Part shown: positions 5,969 to 8,737 of the stretch, piece after piece | How the letters are laid out: each line of letters starts with the position of its first letter | Numbering within the stretch: the stretch's first letter is position 1 | NCBI GenBank assembly: GCA_013361975.1 | Contig: JABFXB010000251.1 | Location: 1-8,737 of the forward strand | DNA from: Dermatophilaceae bacterium | GTDB lineage: Bacteria; Actinomycetota; Actinomycetes; Actinomycetales; Dermatophilaceae | Reading direction: 5' to 3' | DNA: 8,737 nucleotides | Made by a program: the position numbers and the translations under genes | Notes under the pieces: generated by a model | Told to the model about the DNA's origin: nothing | The model's database searches: none | What the model saw: the letters and a program-made list of their open reading frames with translations, nothing else

Positions 5969-6303
5969 AGCTCATCACCGCCATCATCAAGCCGCACCAG
6001 CTCGACGAGGTGAAGGAGGCCCTCGAGGCCTTCGGAGTCGCCGGCATGACCATCAGCGAGGCCAGCGGCTACGGCCGCCAGCGCGGGCACAGCGAGGTCT
6101 ACCGCGGCGCCGAGTACACCGTCGACTTCGTGCCGAAGGTGCGCCTCGAGGTGCTCGTCGACGACGTCGACTCGGCCGACGTGCTCGAGGTCATCCTCAA
6201 GGCGGCCCAGACCGGCCGCATCGGCGACGGCAAGATCTGGGCCGTCCCGGTCGACGAGGTGGTCCGCGTCCGCACCGGCGAGCGTGGCGTCGACGCCCTC
6301 TGA
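5965..6303 (+). CDS. glnK: Nitrogen regulatory protein PII (GlnK)
   Basis: PII trimers report energy (ATP/ADP) and carbon-nitrogen state (2-oxoglutarate) and, when unmodified, plug the Amt pore. The 112-residue length is standard. The T-loop carries Tyr51 (YRGAEY, 46-51), the residue modified by GlnD; in Streptomyces and Corynebacterium the modification is adenylylation. Ligand residues are in place: Gln39, Lys58, Gly87 to Lys90 (GDGK), Arg101 and Arg103. The C-terminal PII signature (TGRIGDGKIW, 83-92) is intact. The GTG start is set by a strong ribosome binding site and overlaps the amt stop by 4 bases, so the two are co-translated. Linkage to amt argues for the GlnK rather than GlnB name; some annotations would call it glnB. 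Confidence 0.97.
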   Translation: MKLITAIIKPHQLDEVKEALEAFGVAGMTISEASGYGRQRGHSEVYRGAEYTVDFVPKVRLEVLVDDVDSADVLEVILKAAQTGRIGDGKIWAVPVDEVVRVRTGERGVDAL

Positions 6304-6379
6304 GGGGCGGGCCACCGGATCACCCGCAGCACCAGCACGACACGTACGAATGCAACTCGAGGGGACGGCGAGACCTGAC

Positions 6380-8737
6380 ATGACGGATGTGACCACCCGA
6401 CGTCTGGACCTCGCCGGCACCCGCACCTTCGCGACGCCCGGCGCCGGCCAGACCCGGCGCCGGGCGCTCGCCGAGTTCGGCTTCGGCTGGCTCCAGGAGC
6501 TGTGGCGCGAGGCGTGCGCGGGCCGACGGCACGAGGGCGTGGCCCTCGCTGCCGTCGGCTCGCTCGCGCGAGGCGACGGAGGTCCGCTCAGCGACTACGA
6601 CCTGGTGCTCGTGCACCACCCGCGCGGCCTGTCCGGCAAGGAGGTCGGGGCCTTCGCCGACAAGCTCTGGTACCCGATCTGGGACGCCGGGGTGCGCCTC
6701 GACCACAGCGTGCGCACCGTGGCCGACTGCCGGTCCGTGGCCTCCGACGACCTCTCCGCCGCGGTCGGGCTGCTCGACCTCACGCACGTCGCGGGTGACG
6801 CCGACGTCGTCAACGCGGCCCGCTCCACCGTCGCGCACGACTGGCGCGCCAACGCCCGCACCCGGCTCGGGGAGATGCAGGAGTCGGTCGTCCAGCGGCA
6901 CGCCCGCCAGGGCGACCTCGCCCACCTCATCGAGCCCGACCTCAAGGAGGCCCACGGAGGCCTCCGGGACATGTCCGTGCTCCGCGCGCTGACCGCGGCA
7001 TGGCTGACGGACCGCCCGCACGGGGAGGTCGACGACGCGTACGAGCGCATCCTCGACGTGCGTGACGCGATCCACGTCGTCACCGGCCGCGGCCGCGACC
7101 GGCTGACCCGCGACGAGCAGGACGCCTGCGCCGCCCTGCTCGGCTACACCGACGCCGACGACCTGCTCACCGACCTCTCGACGTCCGCACGCACCATCGC
7201 GTATGCCGTCGACGGCACCCTGCGCCGGGCCATGCAGTCCCAGCGCGCCAGGACGCTCCGCGTCGGGCCCCGCCGTCCGCAGCTGGCCCCGCTCGGCTAC
7301 GGCCTCTACCGGCACGACGGTGAGGCGGTCCTCGGGCCGTCGGCCGACCTCGCCGCCGACCCGATCATCCCGCTGCGCGCGGCCGTCGTGGCGGCTCGGG
7401 GCGGCATACCGCTGTCGCCGACGACGCTGAAGAACCTTGCGGCACAAGCGCCCCCGATGCCCGAACCGTGGCCCGAGGTCGCGCGCAACCTCTTCGCCGA
7501 CCTCCTCGCCGCCGGCCCCGGACTCGTCACCGTGTGGGAAGGTCTCGACCTCGCCGGCGTCGTCGAGCGCTGGATCCCCGAGTGGCAGGCCGTGCGCAGC
7601 CGGCCCCAGCGCAACGCCGTCCACCGCCACACGGTCGACCGCCACCTCATCGAGACGGTCGTCGCGGCGAGCGGCATGGTGCGCGACGTCTCCCGTCCCG
7701 ACCTGCTCATGCTCGCCGCGGTGCTCCACGACATCGGCAAGGTGCCCGGCTCGCGCGACCACTCCGCGACGGGCGCCGAGCTGGCCGACACCGTGCTGCA
7801 GCGCATCGGTGTCGGCGAGGCCGACCGGCACACCGTGGTGCGGCTCGTGCGCGAGCACCTCACCCTGGTCGACCTGGCGACGCGCCGCGACCCCGAGGAC
7901 CCGGCGACCATCGCCGCGCTCTCGGAGGCCGTCGACGGGTCCGTCACCACCCTCGACCTTCTTCGCGCCCTCACCGAGGCGGACGCGTCAGCGGCCGGTC
8001 CGAAGGCCTGGAGCGACTGGCGGGCCGGGCTCGTCCAGCGGCTCTACGCGGCCTGCCGGACGGCTCTCACCGCCCAGGCAGAGACGGAGGACCAGCTCGC
8101 CGTGGAACCGACCGAGTCCCTGACGCTTCCCGACGACGCGCTCGACCACGTCGCCACCGGGGAGGCTTACGTGACGGTGACCTCGCTGGGCGGGGCGCAC
8201 CGCATCGACATCATCGACCGCGACCGGGCGGGCCTCTTCGCCGACACCGCGGGCCTCCTCGCCGCCCACGGCTTCGTCGTGCGCTCGGCCATCGTCCGCA
8301 CCGTCGACGGCCTCGCCGTCAACGAGTGGTGGGTCGACTCGCCGGGCGGGGAGACGCCACTGCCGGCCGTCATCTCACGCGACCTGACCCGCGTCGCCGG
8401 CGGCGACCGGTCACCGCTCGGCAAGCTCCAGCGCCGCCGGGCTGCTGGTGTGCGCAGCCCCGGCTCCGGCTCGGTGGACTCGACCCGCGCGATGGTCATC
8501 AGCAGCGCGTCCGACACCGCCACCGTCATCGAGGTGCGCGCGACGGACCGCACGGGCCTGTTGCAGGACATCGGCATCACGCTCGCCCGCGCCTCGCTGA
8601 CGGTGCGCTCGGCGCACATCGCGACGTACGCCGGCCAGACGCTCGACACCTTCTACGTGACCGAGTTCGGGGGTGGCCGGCTCGCCCCGGCCCGGGCCGC
8701 GCAGGCCGTGGCGATGATCATCGACACCTGCGACGGC
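6380..8737 (+). CDS. glnD: Bifunctional PII nucleotidyltransferase / nucleotidyl-removing enzyme GlnD (3' end beyond window)
   Basis: GlnD senses glutamine and adds or removes a nucleotide on PII Tyr51 (UMP in enterics, AMP in studied actinobacteria). 786 residues are visible, open to the window edge; only the very C-terminus is missing. Domains in order: nucleotidyltransferase with VGSLARGDGG and metal-binding Asp72 and Asp74 in SDYDL; a helical GlnD-type region including HLIEPDLKEAHGGLRD at about 185-200; HD hydrolase with His415/His417, the His450-Asp451 pair in LHDIGK, His461 and His493; and two ACT domains at about 597-660 and 714-777, which bind glutamine. The usual GSxGR is GSLAR here. 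ATG 6380 follows a weak GGCGAG at 6 bases; in-frame ATG 6350 would add ten residues but lacks a ribosome binding site. The 76-base gap after glnK shows no clear terminator or promoter, so amt-glnK-glnD is probably one operon. Confidence 0.96.
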   Translation, partial: MTDVTTRRLDLAGTRTFATPGAGQTRRRALAEFGFGWLQELWREACAGRRHEGVALAAVGSLARGDGGPLSDYDLVLVHHPRGLSGKEVGAFADKLWYPIWDAGVRLDHSVRTVADCRSVASDDLSAAVGLLDLTHVAGDADVVNAARSTVAHDWRANARTRLGEMQESVVQRHARQGDLAHLIEPDLKEAHGGLRDMSVLRALTAAWLTDRPHGEVDDAYERILDVRDAIHVVTGRGRDRLTRDEQDACAALLGYTDADDLLTDLSTSARTIAYAVDGTLRRAMQSQRARTLRVGPRRPQLAPLGYGLYRHDGEAVLGPSADLAADPIIPLRAAVVAARGGIPLSPTTLKNLAAQAPPMPEPWPEVARNLFADLLAAGPGLVTVWEGLDLAGVVERWIPEWQAVRSRPQRNAVHRHTVDRHLIETVVAASGMVRDVSRPDLLMLAAVLHDIGKVPGSRDHSATGAELADTVLQRIGVGEADRHTVVRLVREHLTLVDLATRRDPEDPATIAALSEAVDGSVTTLDLLRALTEADASAAGPKAWSDWRAGLVQRLYAACRTALTAQAETEDQLAVEPTESLTLPDDALDHVATGEAYVTVTSLGGAHRIDIIDRDRAGLFADTAGLLAAHGFVVRSAIVRTVDGLAVNEWWVDSPGGETPLPAVISRDLTRVAGGDRSPLGKLQRRRAAGVRSPGSGSVDSTRAMVISSASDTATVIEVRATDRTGLLQDIGITLARASLTVRSAHIATYAGQTLDTFYVTEFGGGRLAPARAAQAVAMIIDTCDG

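Noticed and set aside
6304..6379. Separate promoter or terminator between glnK and glnD
   Set aside because: The 76 bases show no -10/-35 pair and no stable stem with a T-run; an operon is the simpler reading.
6320..7858. Long open frame on the - strand opposite glnD (512 codons)
   Set aside because: Shadow frame; glnD on the + strand has clear NTase and HD motifs in the same bases.

Overview
This window looks like a chromosomal housekeeping segment of a high-GC actinobacterium. GC is very high throughout, third codon positions are strongly G/C, GTG starts occur, and the gene order smc, ftsY, amt, glnK, glnD is typical of actinobacteria. The protein sequences fit Micrococcales best, perhaps Intrasporangiaceae; that finer placement is inference from memory, not from a search. 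Nothing indicates a mobile element, phage, CRISPR array, tRNA or rRNA.

Layout, all genes on the + strand. (1) 1-1131 is the 3' part of smc (chromosome condensation ATPase), with the end of the second coiled coil and the whole C-terminal ABC head half. (2) 1132-1549 is a regulatory stretch: a hairpin just after smc, a short AT-richer promoter-like patch, a small one-helix membrane protein gene (1269-1454), then a second promoter-like patch. (3) 1550-3130 encodes a polytopic membrane protein that resembles GT-C fold glycosyltransferases; this is the least understood gene here. (4) 3138-4361 is ftsY, the membrane-anchored SRP receptor GTPase, only 7 bases after the glycosyltransferase-like gene. 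(5) 4362-4501 holds a hairpin pair and the amt control region with possible GlnR-type half sites. (6) 4502-8737 is the nitrogen-sensing cluster: amt (ammonium channel), glnK (PII protein, 4-base overlap with amt) and glnD (PII-modifying enzyme, running off the window end within the last residues of its second ACT domain).

The second half works as one system. Amt conducts ammonium; GlnK binds ATP/ADP/2-oxoglutarate and docks on Amt to shut it; GlnD senses glutamine through its ACT domains and modifies GlnK on Tyr51 (adenylylation is the known actinobacterial chemistry) and reverses this with its HD domain. The key residues for this loop can be read in all three proteins. The first half combines chromosome organisation (SMC) with protein targeting to the membrane (FtsY), a pairing common in bacteria, here separated by the small membrane protein and the glycosyltransferase-like gene.

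I found no convincing new biological system. The best leads are the uncharacterised glycosyltransferase-like protein tied to ftsY, the small membrane protein beside smc, and the control region of amt.
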